Source of the DNA: CAZBXE01 sp964496125
Lineage (GTDB): Bacteria > Chlamydiota > Chlamydiia > Chlamydiales > CAZBXE01
Reading direction: 5' to 3'
Length of the DNA: 64,000 nucleotides
NCBI GenBank assembly: GCA_964496125.1
Contig: CAZBXE010000002.1
Span: forward strand, 124,001 to 188,000
Below the pieces are notes generated by a model. The model was not told the origin of the DNA. It did not search any database and saw only the letters and a program-made list of their open reading frames with translations. The position numbers were made by a program, and so were the translations under genes. Shown here piece by piece: positions 16,486 to 25,255 of this stretch; the first letter of the stretch is position 1; each line of letters begins with the position of its first letter.

Positions 16486-18101
16486 AAAACAGAAAAGAGA
16501 AGAATCAGAGCATCGCCATAGAGGGAATAAATTGTTTTAAAGTGGTAGGTTGGCACTTTGACAAGAAGTGCATCTGAAATCCACTCCTGATGAGGATCCC
16601 CCTCACCAAGGATGCCTACAAAATTGCCATAGCTATCGAGGGCGCAGGTAACGCCTGTATTGCACGCCCTGACTAGGGGGATACCCATCTCTACGGTGCG
16701 AAGACGGGAATGATCTAAATGCTGTTTCGTAAGCTTTGAGTTGGGATACCATACATCGCTTGTCAAATTCACAAGCATCTCTGCCCCAAGGCTTCGATTC
16801 TCGCGCATGAGGTTCCCAAACGTCTCTTCATAACAGATGGAGACGCCAAAGGGCACTTTCTTCCCTTCCACAACAAGCGCCTTGTCTCCAGGGGTAAAAG
16901 AGCCTCCTACCCCATACTTTGCTGCAAGCTGCTGGCAAAAGGAAAATGGGATATACTCCCCCATCGGCAAGAGAACCCTCTTCGCGTAGCGAAGTGGTGG
17001 CCCGCCTCCGGGACGAAAAGTCTGCGCTGCATTATAAACCTTTCTCTTTTCACCTGGCACAAGATCTTCATCTTGAAGCCCAGCTACCACATCGCAGGCA
17101 AAAATATTGGCTATCGCCTGCAAAATGTAGGCATTGTCCACCATCCAAATGGTTTGCCCATCTAAGGAAATCCGCACAGCAAGATGGGGATCAAGCCCCG
17201 GAAACTTTCTCTCTGCCACGTTGCCAAACCGTGAAACGAACAAGTCTTTTACATCCTCAAACCGAAAGACAGGGTAATATGTACCCATGTTCACAACCAT
17301 CTCCGGGAGGACAATCAGATCAAGCGACTCTCTTTCATGCTTTTTCAAATTGGATAAAATAGAGCCCCACTGCTCTAAGATAAAGCTCTTATATAAAGGT
17401 CCATCCACAATGGAAAGCGTTTCTTCTGCGGGGAAAGCTGTCTGAACAAGAGCGACAGTTGTATGCCCCTCTGTCTTATTTCTATCGTGATAGTGGACGT
17501 AGGCAAAGCCAAAAAGGTAGGGCAACAGAGTGACAATCCCAAAAAGGGAAAAGCTTCTCACACTTACTCCCAAAAGGGCACGCAAAAAGAGCATGTTTGT
17601 CAAAACTACAACAAAAGAAAGACCATACACACCCGCAACCGAAGCAAACTGCATAGAATACAGATTAACCGTCAGGGCAAGACCGACGGGATTCCATGTA
17701 TAGCCTGCCATAAAAAAAAGCCTTATCCATTCAAAAAGAGTCCATAGGCCAGCGAGAGCAAAACACCCTCTTAGACTTCTCACTCTTGCCTCCGTAACAA
17801 AAAGACTAAGCCAGGCAAATTGCGCCCCAATAGCTACGCTAAAGAAAAGGTAGGGACCATAGATGTAGGCAAAAGGGTGTTGGATAAACCAGGAAAGCTG
17901 GAGGAGCTGCACAAACGAAAACCAAACAAATGAAAACCAAAAACGAAATTTGGTCGTCGGAAGGAGAAGCAAGACTCGCCAAAACAAAGCATAGCCAATA
18001 CAGGCTGCAAAAAAACCACATGTGGAAGATGAGGCAGGCTGCCCAAAACTCACAAGACAAAGTGAAAGGAGCGTAAAAAATAAAATTGGCATAGCAAGCA
18101 C
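16443..18101 (-). CDS. lnt: Apolipoprotein N-acyltransferase
   Basis: Inner-membrane enzyme that adds the third acyl chain to lipoproteins (552 aa). About seven hydrophobic segments fill the first 200 residues, followed by a carbon-nitrogen-hydrolase domain. Catalytic residues are visible: Glu in LIVLPEMVVN, Lys in RYAKRVLLPMGEYIPF, and Cys in FGVSICYEETF. In Chlamydia lnt is also adjacent to lpxC. The 3' end overlaps the proposed lpxC start. Confidence 0.94.
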   Translation of the reverse strand: MLAMPILFFTLLSLCLVSFGQPASSSTCGFFAACIGYALFWRVLLLLPTTKFRFWFSFVWFSFVQLLQLSWFIQHPFAYIYGPYLFFSVAIGAQFAWLSLFVTEARVRSLRGCFALAGLWTLFEWIRLFFMAGYTWNPVGLALTVNLYSMQFASVAGVYGLSFVVVLTNMLFLRALLGVSVRSFSLFGIVTLLPYLFGFAYVHYHDRNKTEGHTTVALVQTAFPAEETLSIVDGPLYKSFILEQWGSILSNLKKHERESLDLIVLPEMVVNMGTYYPVFRFEDVKDLFVSRFGNVAERKFPGLDPHLAVRISLDGQTIWMVDNAYILQAIANIFACDVVAGLQDEDLVPGEKRKVYNAAQTFRPGGGPPLRYAKRVLLPMGEYIPFSFCQQLAAKYGVGGSFTPGDKALVVEGKKVPFGVSICYEETFGNLMRENRSLGAEMLVNLTSDVWYPNSKLTKQHLDHSRLRTVEMGIPLVRACNTGVTCALDSYGNFVGILGEGDPHQEWISDALLVKVPTYHFKTIYSLYGDALILLFSVFCLVAEVAKMGKRS

Positions 18102-18140
18102 CCCTTACATTTTGACAAAGTTTAGGAAAACAGGCAATAC

Positions 18141-18512
18141 CTAATCTGCAGAAAGGACGAGAAGCAAACTCCCAAAGATTACACTGTTTTTTAGGAAAAC
18201 GAGCAGGTGCTGCATTCTTTCCGGATCCGTCATATTCCAAAAATCATCTTGTCCATAACTTACAGCGGCAGTGACAAGTAAAAGTAAAAATGCACCTAGC
18301 TTGACTCTATATCCAAAGACAAGAAACAGACCTCCTATAATAGCGACTACCATTGTTAAGGCAAGAGCCGGTACAATCATGGGAATTGCCTTATGCTGCA
18401 ACGAACTTACTACGGCATCCCAATGTAAGAACGTATCGGCAGCGTAGGCAACAAAAACAGCTCCTACGATAAATCGACCCAAAAATCTTCCGATCGAACG
18501 GATAAAACCCAT
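18141..18512 (-). CDS. DoxX-like small membrane protein
   Basis: A 123-residue protein with four hydrophobic helices (about residues 10-26, 45-66, 70-88 and 103-120). The first helix region GRFLGRFIVGAVFVAYAADT and the length fit the DoxX/SURF4-like membrane family, whose members have poorly defined roles. It lies upstream of lnt in the same direction with a 39-base gap and may be cotranscribed. Family assignment is tentative. Confidence 0.55.
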   Translation of the reverse strand: MGFIRSIGRFLGRFIVGAVFVAYAADTFLHWDAVVSSLQHKAIPMIVPALALTMVVAIIGGLFLVFGYRVKLGAFLLLLVTAAVSYGQDDFWNMTDPERMQHLLVFLKNSVIFGSLLLVLSAD

Positions 18513-18521
18513 AAAAAGACT

Positions 18522-18737
18522 CCTTATGCACCGAATTGGTTCAAATCAAAATTTTATAATGCGTTCGGTAAAGATGCTTTGATTAACTTAGGGCGAGGCG
18601 ATTCTAGAGCAACTTTGTCCGAGTTCATCAGAGCGTCTGTAAAGCATAGCTCTACAGAGATCTATCATTTTTCGCAAGAAGCTTTTCTTAGTAGAAAAAT
18701 AACTGAAACAAAATCTAAAATGCACAAATATGAGTGA
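18522..18737 (+). pseudogene. Open coding-like remnant upstream of the rRNA methyltransferase
   Basis: A 71-codon stretch stays open on the plus strand and reads like protein (for example FGKDALINLGRGDSRATLSE, then FIRASVKHSSTEIYHFSQEA), ending at a TGA that overlaps the next gene's ATG. There is no ATG and no Shine-Dalgarno at a sensible position; only an internal TTG (18573) could serve as a start. It may be the 3' remnant of a deleted gene, or a short gene with a non-ATG start. No family recognised. Confidence 0.3.
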
Positions 18738-19863
18738 ACTCTTCCGTGAGCATCATACCCTGGAGATCATGACAGCGTATGAAAGCCAAAACCTGCCCCT
18801 AGATAAGTTTATCAACATCTATTTCAGAAACCACAAGGCACTCGGTTCGAAAGACAGGCGTGACATTGGGGACAGAGTCTACAGGATGATAAGGTGGAGA
18901 GGGCTCATTGACCACTACTGCGAAAAGCCCATCACCTGGGCAAAAAGACAAGAGTGTATCAAGCAGTTAAATATCGAGGAAGCCCGAAAAGACAAGTCGA
19001 TTCCTTGGCACGTTCGTGTTAGCTTTCCAAAAGGGCTCTATGACCTCATTGTAGAAAGCCATGGCGAGGAAAAAGGAAGAGCGATTTGCGTTGCCAGTAA
19101 TACAAAAGGCCCTACCTGCATACGAGCTAATCTTTTAAAAAGCTCAAGAGAAGCCCTCTTTGACCGGCTCAAAGATCGGTATGCCCTCAAAAAAACAGAA
19201 CTCTCTCCCTGGGGCCTTATCTTTTTGCAAACAGTGCATGTTTATTCCTTGCCCGAGTTTCAAGAAGGTCTTTTTGAATTGCAAGACGAAGGAAGCCAGC
19301 TACTTTCCGGTCTTGTCCGAATAAAACCCGGTCAAAAATTTCTTGATTACTGCGCGGGATCGGGTGGAAAAACGCTTGCCATCGCCCCACAGCTCTTGCC
19401 CTCTGGCCGCATCTACGTGCACGATATCCGAAAAGATGCGCTCGATGAATGCCGTAAAAGACTTCAAAGGGCAGGAATCACGCACGCAGAAGTACTCTAT
19501 CCAGGTACGAGTCGGATAGAGCTACTCAAAGACAAAATGGATTGGGTACTGATCGACGTCCCCTGCAGTAGTACAGGTGCTTTAAGAAGAAGCCCTGACA
19601 TGAAGTGGAAATTTACAGAAGAAAAGTTAGCAGACTGGATCCAAGAGCAAAGGAAAATCTTCGAAAAAGCCTTAAAGCTTGTGCGTGTGGGTGGAAAAAT
19701 TGTCTACACAACCTGCAGCCTTCTCAAACAAGAAAACCAAGAACAAATCGCCTTTTTTAGAAAAAAATTTCCCGTTGCCCAGGACGGCCCCGCTTTTCAG
19801 TCTGTTCCGCAAGAGGGGGGAATGGATGGTTTTTTTGGTACTGTCCTCGAACGAATGGCATAG
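18730..19863 (+). CDS. RsmB/NSUN-family RNA m5C methyltransferase
   Basis: SAM-dependent RNA cytosine-5 methyltransferase of the Nol1/Nop2/Sun family (377 aa). Motifs: SAM-binding FLDYCAGSGGKTLAIAP near residue 200, motif IV DVPCSSTGALRRSPD with the releasing Cys, and motif VI YTTCSLLKQENQEQ with the nucleophilic Cys. The N-terminal region differs from E. coli RsmB, so the exact rRNA or tRNA site is not assigned. It is followed by a chaperone gene and ksgA, another rRNA methyltransferase. Confidence 0.88.
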   Translation: MSELFREHHTLEIMTAYESQNLPLDKFINIYFRNHKALGSKDRRDIGDRVYRMIRWRGLIDHYCEKPITWAKRQECIKQLNIEEARKDKSIPWHVRVSFPKGLYDLIVESHGEEKGRAICVASNTKGPTCIRANLLKSSREALFDRLKDRYALKKTELSPWGLIFLQTVHVYSLPEFQEGLFELQDEGSQLLSGLVRIKPGQKFLDYCAGSGGKTLAIAPQLLPSGRIYVHDIRKDALDECRKRLQRAGITHAEVLYPGTSRIELLKDKMDWVLIDVPCSSTGALRRSPDMKWKFTEEKLADWIQEQRKIFEKALKLVRVGGKIVYTTCSLLKQENQEQIAFFRKKFPVAQDGPAFQSVPQEGGMDGFFGTVLERMA

Positions 19864-19897
19864 CTCTAAAATTCACTTTCCTCTATACTCTATCCAT

Positions 19898-20974
19898 ATG
19901 AAAAAGCTTTTCTTTCTTCTCATATTGTCTGTGGGCGCCCTCTCGGCTCAGGGATTTGACGATGTTGCTTCTTTTGGATCTCTCGGCACGGAGAGCCCAG
20001 ACCCTCTGAAGCAAAAAATCCTTGTGAATAACAGGGTTCTCATTAATCTCCAAGGCAAGGCTATTACGGTCCTCGACGTACAGAAGAAGTTAGACTATCT
20101 GTTCCACCGAGAGTATCCTCAGTTCGAGAAAAACACCCAAGCGCGCTTTGAATTTTATAAACAAAGCTGGAAATTTATCGTTCAAGACTTTGTGGAAAAA
20201 CAGCTCGTCTTGCTCGATGCCGAAAAAAATAACCTCCCAGTCAGCCAGGGAGATATACGACAAGAGATGAACAGCATTTTTGGAAACAACATCATCGCAA
20301 GCCTTGATAAGATTGGAATGAGTTTCACAGAAGCCTCGGCCATGATCAAGGAAGACATCACAGTACGCAGGATGATGATGGGTAAAGTGAACATGAAAGC
20401 TGCGAAAACAGTTACCCCTAAGCTGATCAAAGAAGCCTATGATTCCAACCTTATCGAAGTAAAGCGCCCAGGGCAGTGGACATACCAAGTCCTTTCGATC
20501 AAAGGAAGAGATGCAAGCAAATGTAGAGAAATTGCTCAAAGTGCACACTCTCTCTTGACTAAAGAACACCTGTCTCCTGCAGAAATCAATAAAGAATTGC
20601 ACAAGAAGGGACTCGGAGATTACTCTGTCACTGTTTCGTGTTCAGAGCTCTTTACCCATAAAGAGAAGGATCTATCCGGAGCCTATAGAGAAATCCTTTC
20701 TAAACTTACGCCAGCCTCCTACAGTGAGCCTCTTGCGCAAAAATCAAGATCGGAAGGCCATCTCTATCGTATTTTCTACCTTAAAGAGCTAGAAGCACCC
20801 GGTATTCGCTCCTATACAGAAATGGAAGATGAGATTCGTTTGACTCTTTTAAATCGTGAGATGAAGAAAGAGACACAGGAATATTTTATGAAACTCCGTA
20901 AAGAGTTCAACCTTCCGGATAACTACCTCGACGAGTTGGTGCCAGCTGATTTCTTCCCCTTCAGATTAGTATAA
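19898..20974 (+). CDS. SurA-like periplasmic chaperone / peptidyl-prolyl isomerase
   Basis: A 358-residue exported protein. I chose the ATG giving MKKLFFLLILSVGALSAQG, a typical signal peptide. The mature N-terminal part (VLINLQGKAITVLDVQKKLD, then KQSWKFIVQDFVEKQLVLLD) matches the helical SurA N-terminal domain. The middle (KRPGQWTYQVLSIKG to YRIFYLKELEAP) resembles a degenerate parvulin domain. Probably aids outer-membrane protein folding. It lies between two RNA methyltransferase genes, eight bases before ksgA. Confidence 0.7.
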   Translation: MKKLFFLLILSVGALSAQGFDDVASFGSLGTESPDPLKQKILVNNRVLINLQGKAITVLDVQKKLDYLFHREYPQFEKNTQARFEFYKQSWKFIVQDFVEKQLVLLDAEKNNLPVSQGDIRQEMNSIFGNNIIASLDKIGMSFTEASAMIKEDITVRRMMMGKVNMKAAKTVTPKLIKEAYDSNLIEVKRPGQWTYQVLSIKGRDASKCREIAQSAHSLLTKEHLSPAEINKELHKKGLGDYSVTVSCSELFTHKEKDLSGAYREILSKLTPASYSEPLAQKSRSEGHLYRIFYLKELEAPGIRSYTEMEDEIRLTLLNREMKKETQEYFMKLRKEFNLPDNYLDELVPADFFPFRLV

Positions 20975-20981
20975 GAACGTT

Positions 20982-21821
20982 ATGCATACGCCGAAAAAAC
21001 TCTTAGCGTTTCTTGAAGAGCTCGGCATCGCCCCCAAGAAAGGGCTATCGCAAAACTTCTTAATCGACAGCAACATTGCCCATAAAATCGTCGATTCTGC
21101 TGCCTTATCTTCCGATGATCTTGTTTTAGAAATTGGCCCAGGACCTGGCGCCCTCACAGAGCTTCTCCTCGCAAAAGGAAACTGCGTTGTCACCATTGAA
21201 AAAGATTACGTCTTAGGGGAATCCCTAAAGAGATTAAACACAGAAGACAACCGTCTGACTGTTTTTATAGATGATGCGCTCACCTTTACTCTCGAAGAAA
21301 CCTTTGCAAAGCTTCTGGTAGAAGGGAAGAAGGGCAAGATCATTGCCAATCTTCCCTATCAAATTACAAGTCCCCTTCTTGCAAAGCTTCTTCCCCTACA
21401 CCATCTGTTTTCTAAAATGGTCTTCATGGTGCAAAAAGAGGTAGCTGACCGAATCACAGCAGCACCCGGCTCTAAAGACTTTAGCTCGCTCGGTGTCCTT
21501 GTGCAATTTTACTCCCACCCCAAATATCTCTTCACCGTCAGCCACAACTGCTTTTTTCCAAAGCCAAAAGTTGAGTCTGCTGTCATCAGTCTCGATCTCC
21601 ATCCTCCGCCTCCTGTCTCTTCTATCGATGGGTTTTTCCGCATGACAAGGTCCGCCTTCGGAAAAAGAAGGAAAATGCTTACCTCCTCCCTCAGCGACCT
21701 CTACGACAAAGAAAAGCTAAAAAAAGCACTTCTTCAGGCAAACTCCTATGAAAAGGCAAGACCAGAAGAGCTCTCTCTTGAACAGTGGGTCGCCATCTTT
21801 ACCCTTCTTCATAAATCGTGA
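20982..21821 (+). CDS. ksgA: 16S rRNA dimethyladenosine transferase
   Basis: Dimethylates two adjacent adenosines in the 3' hairpin of 16S rRNA (279 aa). Motifs: LGIAPKKGLSQNFLIDSNIA, the SAM site LVLEIGPGPGALTELLL, and motif IV NLPYQITSPLLAKLL. The C-terminal domain with FFRMTRSAFGKRRKML is typical. The stop codon is immediately followed by element copy B. Confidence 0.96.
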   Translation: MHTPKKLLAFLEELGIAPKKGLSQNFLIDSNIAHKIVDSAALSSDDLVLEIGPGPGALTELLLAKGNCVVTIEKDYVLGESLKRLNTEDNRLTVFIDDALTFTLEETFAKLLVEGKKGKIIANLPYQITSPLLAKLLPLHHLFSKMVFMVQKEVADRITAAPGSKDFSSLGVLVQFYSHPKYLFTVSHNCFFPKPKVESAVISLDLHPPPPVSSIDGFFRMTRSAFGKRRKMLTSSLSDLYDKEKLKKALLQANSYEKARPEELSLEQWVAIFTLLHKS

Positions 21822-21823
21822 AT

Positions 21824-21998
21824 ATATACACAAATGAACTGGAAAGTTTGTTTCTGCCAGAGCCCGACAATCCATCAATTTTTGCCCGTCTGCATCGCTC
21901 TCGTTTTTAACCAGAACTGCCTCGACGCCTCTAACGCTTGCAAAAATTGAGGACGCCTCCTTGGCATAGGACCAACTTTCGAGTTTATTTGTGTATAC
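21824..21998. mobile_element. MITE-like palindromic element, copy B (diverged)
   Basis: About 175 bp with the same architecture as copy A: ATATACACAAATGAACTGG at the left, GTTTATTTGTGTATAC at the right, and the internal ATCAATTTTTGCCCG / GCAAAAATTGAGGACGCC pair. It differs from copies A and C at many positions, so it is an older insertion. It begins two bases after the ksgA stop and could act as the transcript's 3' hairpin. A 114-codon minus-strand open frame across it is a by-product. Confidence 0.85.
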
Positions 21999-22239
21999 AC
22001 GATCAAAACGGTAAAGACAGGACCTATCTCTATTGATTTTAGCATTTTTCCTAAGAGTCATGCAAAACTCTTGTTTCCAATCATTCCGTGGAAGAATAGG
22101 AAGGACGTAGCCTCTGTCTGCTTACATTTAACCTTCACTTAAAGAACATAGCAAACCTAATATGTCTGATAACTAACGATCAACGTTGGCATGATTATTG
22201 CTCATACTCAGAAAGAATACTCTAGATAAGGAAGATAGA

Positions 22240-22680
22240 ATGTACGATCTTTCGCTCTTAGAAACAGCATTTCGAAAATATAGCCGAAACCTCACAAAAT
22301 GGGCACCCGAGGGAATTGTTGATATTAACGTAGAGGAGTTAAATTCTCTCGGCCTGATGGACTACGAATCTGGAAAGCTTAAAACGGATGAATCTCTGAC
22401 TCGGTATTTTCATGTTGTGGAATCACCCGAGAAAATTACCCTCATCAATAAGGAATTTGTCGTCTGGATTGTGCCTGAGAATGAAGGAGGGGTAGTCAGC
22501 ACCTATACACTTATCGCCATCAACAACAAGGAAAACATGCCCGAGCTTGAACTTGTCTACTGCACGAAGGGGGTATACAATACTTCTTTTCTTGTGCTGC
22601 GCATCTTGGAAAAATACCTGCAAAACATCCAAGAGAACGAAGAAACCCTGCGCAGCTTAAGGTTCCCGGATCACCTTTGA
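22240..22680 (+). CDS. Conserved chlamydial-type hypothetical protein
   Basis: A 146-residue soluble protein. The start was chosen for the AAGGAAGA Shine-Dalgarno nine bases before ATGTACGATC; an ATG 14 codons earlier lacks one. There is no signal peptide or membrane segment. Its 3' end overlaps the convergent rsbW gene by ten bases. In Chlamydia trachomatis a hypothetical gene (CT550, recalled) also neighbours the rsbW-like CT549, so this is probably its counterpart. Function unknown. Confidence 0.7.
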   Translation: MYDLSLLETAFRKYSRNLTKWAPEGIVDINVEELNSLGLMDYESGKLKTDESLTRYFHVVESPEKITLINKEFVVWIVPENEGGVVSTYTLIAINNKENMPELELVYCTKGVYNTSFLVLRILEKYLQNIQENEETLRSLRFPDHL

Positions 22681-23078
22681 AGGAGGGGGAGATCTTTTTT
22701 AAGAGTCAGGATGTTTTTGCCGTTTTCTCTTTTGTAGCGCACCTCATCCATCATCTGGACCATCAGATACACCCCGTAGCCACCCGCCTCTTGCTCTGAT
22801 GGCAGCTTACGATGCGAGTGTAAGAGGGGATTATAAGGCACCCCCTCATCTTCAAGCTGGATGACAAGCCCTTTATAGGGCCCGCTCTCGCAGGTCACGG
22901 TGATCGCCCCTTCCCCTTCCGGATAGCCATGTTGCATAATGTTCACAAGGGCCTCTTCCATGGCAAGTTCAATCCTAGACCGCACATTTTCGTCAAATTG
23001 TGCCTGCTTCGCATGCTCCCTGATAAAGGCAAGAATCTGCTTGAGCTCGCTTAGCGTTGCCGCAAAACACTCTTTCAC
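22671..23078 (-). CDS. rsbW: RsbW-type anti-sigma serine kinase
   Basis: GHKL-fold ATPase kinase (135 aa) of the partner-switching type, in which RsbW binds a sigma factor or other target unless an unphosphorylated RsbV takes it. The N box ELAMEEALVNIMQHGYPEG and the G1/G2 motifs (LEDEGVPYNP, GGYGVYLMVQMMDEV) are intact. Its ATG overlaps the stop of the upstream lipoprotein gene by four bases. No RsbV or sigma factor gene is adjacent. The target cannot be named from this window. Confidence 0.85.
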   Translation of the reverse strand: MKECFAATLSELKQILAFIREHAKQAQFDENVRSRIELAMEEALVNIMQHGYPEGEGAITVTCESGPYKGLVIQLEDEGVPYNPLLHSHRKLPSEQEAGGYGVYLMVQMMDEVRYKRENGKNILTLKKDLPLLQR

Positions 23079-23629
23079 ATGAACCGCAAATACGTTACAA
23101 TTTTTTCAGCCATTTTCCGATAAAGCAAAGGAGAGGCCGCTTCCTTTGCTTCTTCTGTCCCCGTCAACTGCCCCAAAGAAAAGACGTTTTGTCCATCTCT
23201 TACCTTGAAATAATCATGATCAAAATCTACATGGGATGCCACCTTAATCGGTCCTAAAAGAATACAACCGTTTTGGGTATCGAAAACGGTAACTTCGGCT
23301 AACGTACTAAAGCGCATCTCTGCTGGGACAAGACTGTTTGTTAATTGACCATGCTTGTTGACATCGTAGCGAAAGCCAATATTTTCTTCACGAAAATCAA
23401 ACATCTTGACAATTAACTCAAGCTCACCGCCGGCATTAACATACTGGAACGCACCTGAGCACTCAATCTCACGGATTAAAGCTGCCGTAAATAGCCCTCT
23501 CTCATCCCCGCCTACATAAGGGAGTGAGATGGTAGGACAATCCTGAAGGGAAGCGAATCTATAGCCACATCCCATCAGGGTGAGTGTAAACAAGATACAA
23601 AAAGCAAGGCCGAAGGAGGTTTTCTTCAC
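23075..23629 (-). CDS. LptE-like envelope lipoprotein
   Basis: A 184-residue lipoprotein: signal peptide MKKTSFGLAFCILFTLTLMG with a lipobox LMGC placing the lipidated Cys at residue 21, followed directly by GYRF. The short Cys-Gly-[YF]-[RH] start and alpha/beta length are like LptE, the LPS-assembly partner of LptD, but sequence similarity is too low to be sure. It overlaps both neighbours by four bases, so the TPR gene, this gene and rsbW form a coupled unit. Confidence 0.6.
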   Translation of the reverse strand: MKKTSFGLAFCILFTLTLMGCGYRFASLQDCPTISLPYVGGDERGLFTAALIREIECSGAFQYVNAGGELELIVKMFDFREENIGFRYDVNKHGQLTNSLVPAEMRFSTLAEVTVFDTQNGCILLGPIKVASHVDFDHDYFKVRDGQNVFSLGQLTGTEEAKEAASPLLYRKMAEKIVTYLRFM

Positions 23630-24555
23630 TCGCTCTCGTGGAGAGGTTCACTCTGTGAAATTTGATCCAATCGAGACTTGCAAAACCCTGCGATTTTGGT
23701 ATCAGGAAAAGAATTGATGGTATTCTCGTAGTAGATGGCAGCTGATTCGGGCTTACCTTTTCTTTCATAGAAAAGGCCAGTTTCACAAAGGCCACTTGCG
23801 TTCAATTCCTTAATCCCCTGCACATATTCTCTTGCTTGAGTAATGTTATGATCCTTTGGAAAGTCATCTGCGTACTTACGAAGAGCTACTTCTGCCATGG
23901 CTAGGATATCAGCATTTTGCCTTTCATACTGACACTGCTCATAGTATGTCTCGCAAATTGCAAGATAAGAACAAGGAGCAAGTTCGTGTTTGGGGAAACG
24001 GCGGAGAAGAAGCTGAAGGCTTTCAATGCTCTGTTTCCAATCCATCTGTTGCCTTAAGGCAAACGCCTTAGCATACAGTGACTCTGCTGCAATATCGCTA
24101 GCTGGCATTGCAGCAATCACTTCATCATAGATAACAATCGCTTCAGCAGCTCCTGAGCCCCATTTCGGAAGAGACTGAAAACCAAGCAGATGAAGCCTTG
24201 CACCTTCCCGAAACTGCTCTGCAATTGCAAACTTAAACTTCATAGTATCTTCAAAGTGTGCAAGATCTGCGTTAGATTGCAAATACTTCGAAAAATAGGT
24301 GTTAGCAATATCGTACTCTTCCAGGAAGAAGTGTGACACTCCTAGATAAAAATAAGCTTTGCTTTGAAATTCTGAAGAGGCTGCCATTTTTTCAAGCTCC
24401 GAGAACTTCTGTATTGCCTCCCACCACTTTGAGCTGTTGTAGGCCACTTGCGCTTCATGATACACAGTTTGCGCCTGTGGGGGAGCGGGTTGTTGGGATA
24501 TGAACAGGGGAACTGCCGCCGCTAAGATACAGGTAGAGAAGAAATTATAAGCCAT
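23626..24555 (-). CDS. TPR-repeat envelope protein (BamD/CpoB-like)
   Basis: A 309-residue exported protein with an N-terminal hydrophobic signal (MAYNFFSTCILAAAVPLFIS). Tetratricopeptide-like helices follow: VAYNSSKWWEAIQKFSELEK, FYLGVSHFFLEEYDIANTYF and, near the C-terminus, GLFYERKGKPESAAIYYENT with INSFPDTKIAGFCKSRLDQI. The last pattern resembles BamD/CpoB repeats. Probably periplasmic scaffolding in outer-membrane assembly. It is coupled to the LptE-like gene by a four-base overlap. Confidence 0.7.
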   Translation of the reverse strand: MAYNFFSTCILAAAVPLFISQQPAPPQAQTVYHEAQVAYNSSKWWEAIQKFSELEKMAASSEFQSKAYFYLGVSHFFLEEYDIANTYFSKYLQSNADLAHFEDTMKFKFAIAEQFREGARLHLLGFQSLPKWGSGAAEAIVIYDEVIAAMPASDIAAESLYAKAFALRQQMDWKQSIESLQLLLRRFPKHELAPCSYLAICETYYEQCQYERQNADILAMAEVALRKYADDFPKDHNITQAREYVQGIKELNASGLCETGLFYERKGKPESAAIYYENTINSFPDTKIAGFCKSRLDQISQSEPLHESE

Positions 24556-24729
24556 CTGCTGCTCTCATTAAAGTTTAAACCACTCATATTCTGGCTAAAG
24601 AACACAAATTATGCAAGGACGACCTATACCACACCTAAAAAACTTGCACATTTTTCTAGATAGAAAAATATTTTTTTCTATAGTGTGGAAATAAAGATAA
24701 AAAACAACTTATACTTCATAGGAGTGTTC

Positions 24730-25206
24730 ATGAAAAAGAAAAATGCACAAGCATTCGCTGTTTTAGGATTAGTTTCAGGCCTCATGTTGACAATGGGGGT
24801 TGAAGCTTCTGTAAATCAAACTGTTAGATCAACAGAATTAAACCGAAGTTTCTTCGATTGGTCACGCACAAGCAACAACGACGAAGAGATGAATGAAGAT
24901 GAGCAGCACGTTCCTGCAAACGGCAGCGGAAAGAAAGCTCCCGCCAATGCTGGCGCTGAAATGAAGAAAAAAATGCCAGGAAACAGCGGCTCTGTTTCAC
25001 AAAGAAACGCTCCAGCCAATGCAGGTGGAGATGCCAAGAAAAAAATGCCGGGCAATGCAGGCAGCCCAAGCAACGCTGGCAAGAGTATGTCCGGTGATGA
25101 CGAGGATGAGAACAAAGGACCTTTTGTTCCAAATTCGTACAGAAACGAGCCACTCCCACAAAAGAAGAGAACATACAGAAATACAGGCAACGGCGCTTAT
25201 AACTAA
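24730..25206 (+). CDS. Exported low-complexity repeat protein
   Basis: A 158-residue protein. The ATG at 24730 follows a GGAG Shine-Dalgarno and gives a signal peptide (MKKKNAQAFAVLGLVSGLML, then TMGVEA). The mature part is polar and repetitive, with units such as APANAGAEMKKKMPGN and APANAGGDAKKKMPGNAG, and acidic patches (SGDDEDENKG). Residues 49-130 are likely disordered. It occupies the position of a small exported protein next to dnaE in Chlamydia (recalled as CT546). Function unknown; followed by a strong terminator. Confidence 0.75.
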   Translation: MKKKNAQAFAVLGLVSGLMLTMGVEASVNQTVRSTELNRSFFDWSRTSNNDEEMNEDEQHVPANGSGKKAPANAGAEMKKKMPGNSGSVSQRNAPANAGGDAKKKMPGNAGSPSNAGKSMSGDDEDENKGPFVPNSYRNEPLPQKKRTYRNTGNGAYN

Positions 25207-25224
25207 TCAGCGGATTTGCGTACA

Positions 25225-25255
25225 AAAGGCGTAGTGAAAACTACGCCTTTTTTTT
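25225..25255. terminator. Bidirectional intrinsic terminator
   Basis: AAAGGCGTAG and CTACGCCTTT flank a six-base loop, with a T run at the right and an A run at the left. It lies between the convergent repeat-protein gene and dnaE and can serve both. Confidence 0.88.

Noticed and set aside
21717..22061. 114-codon minus-strand open frame downstream of ksgA
   Set aside because: It spans the palindromic element copy B and the ksgA 3' end; its sequence is explained by the repeat and it has no ribosome site.
24816..25225. Two minus-strand open frames antisense to the repeat protein
   Set aside because: Low-complexity shadows of the plus-strand gene, which has a signal peptide, Shine-Dalgarno and terminator.
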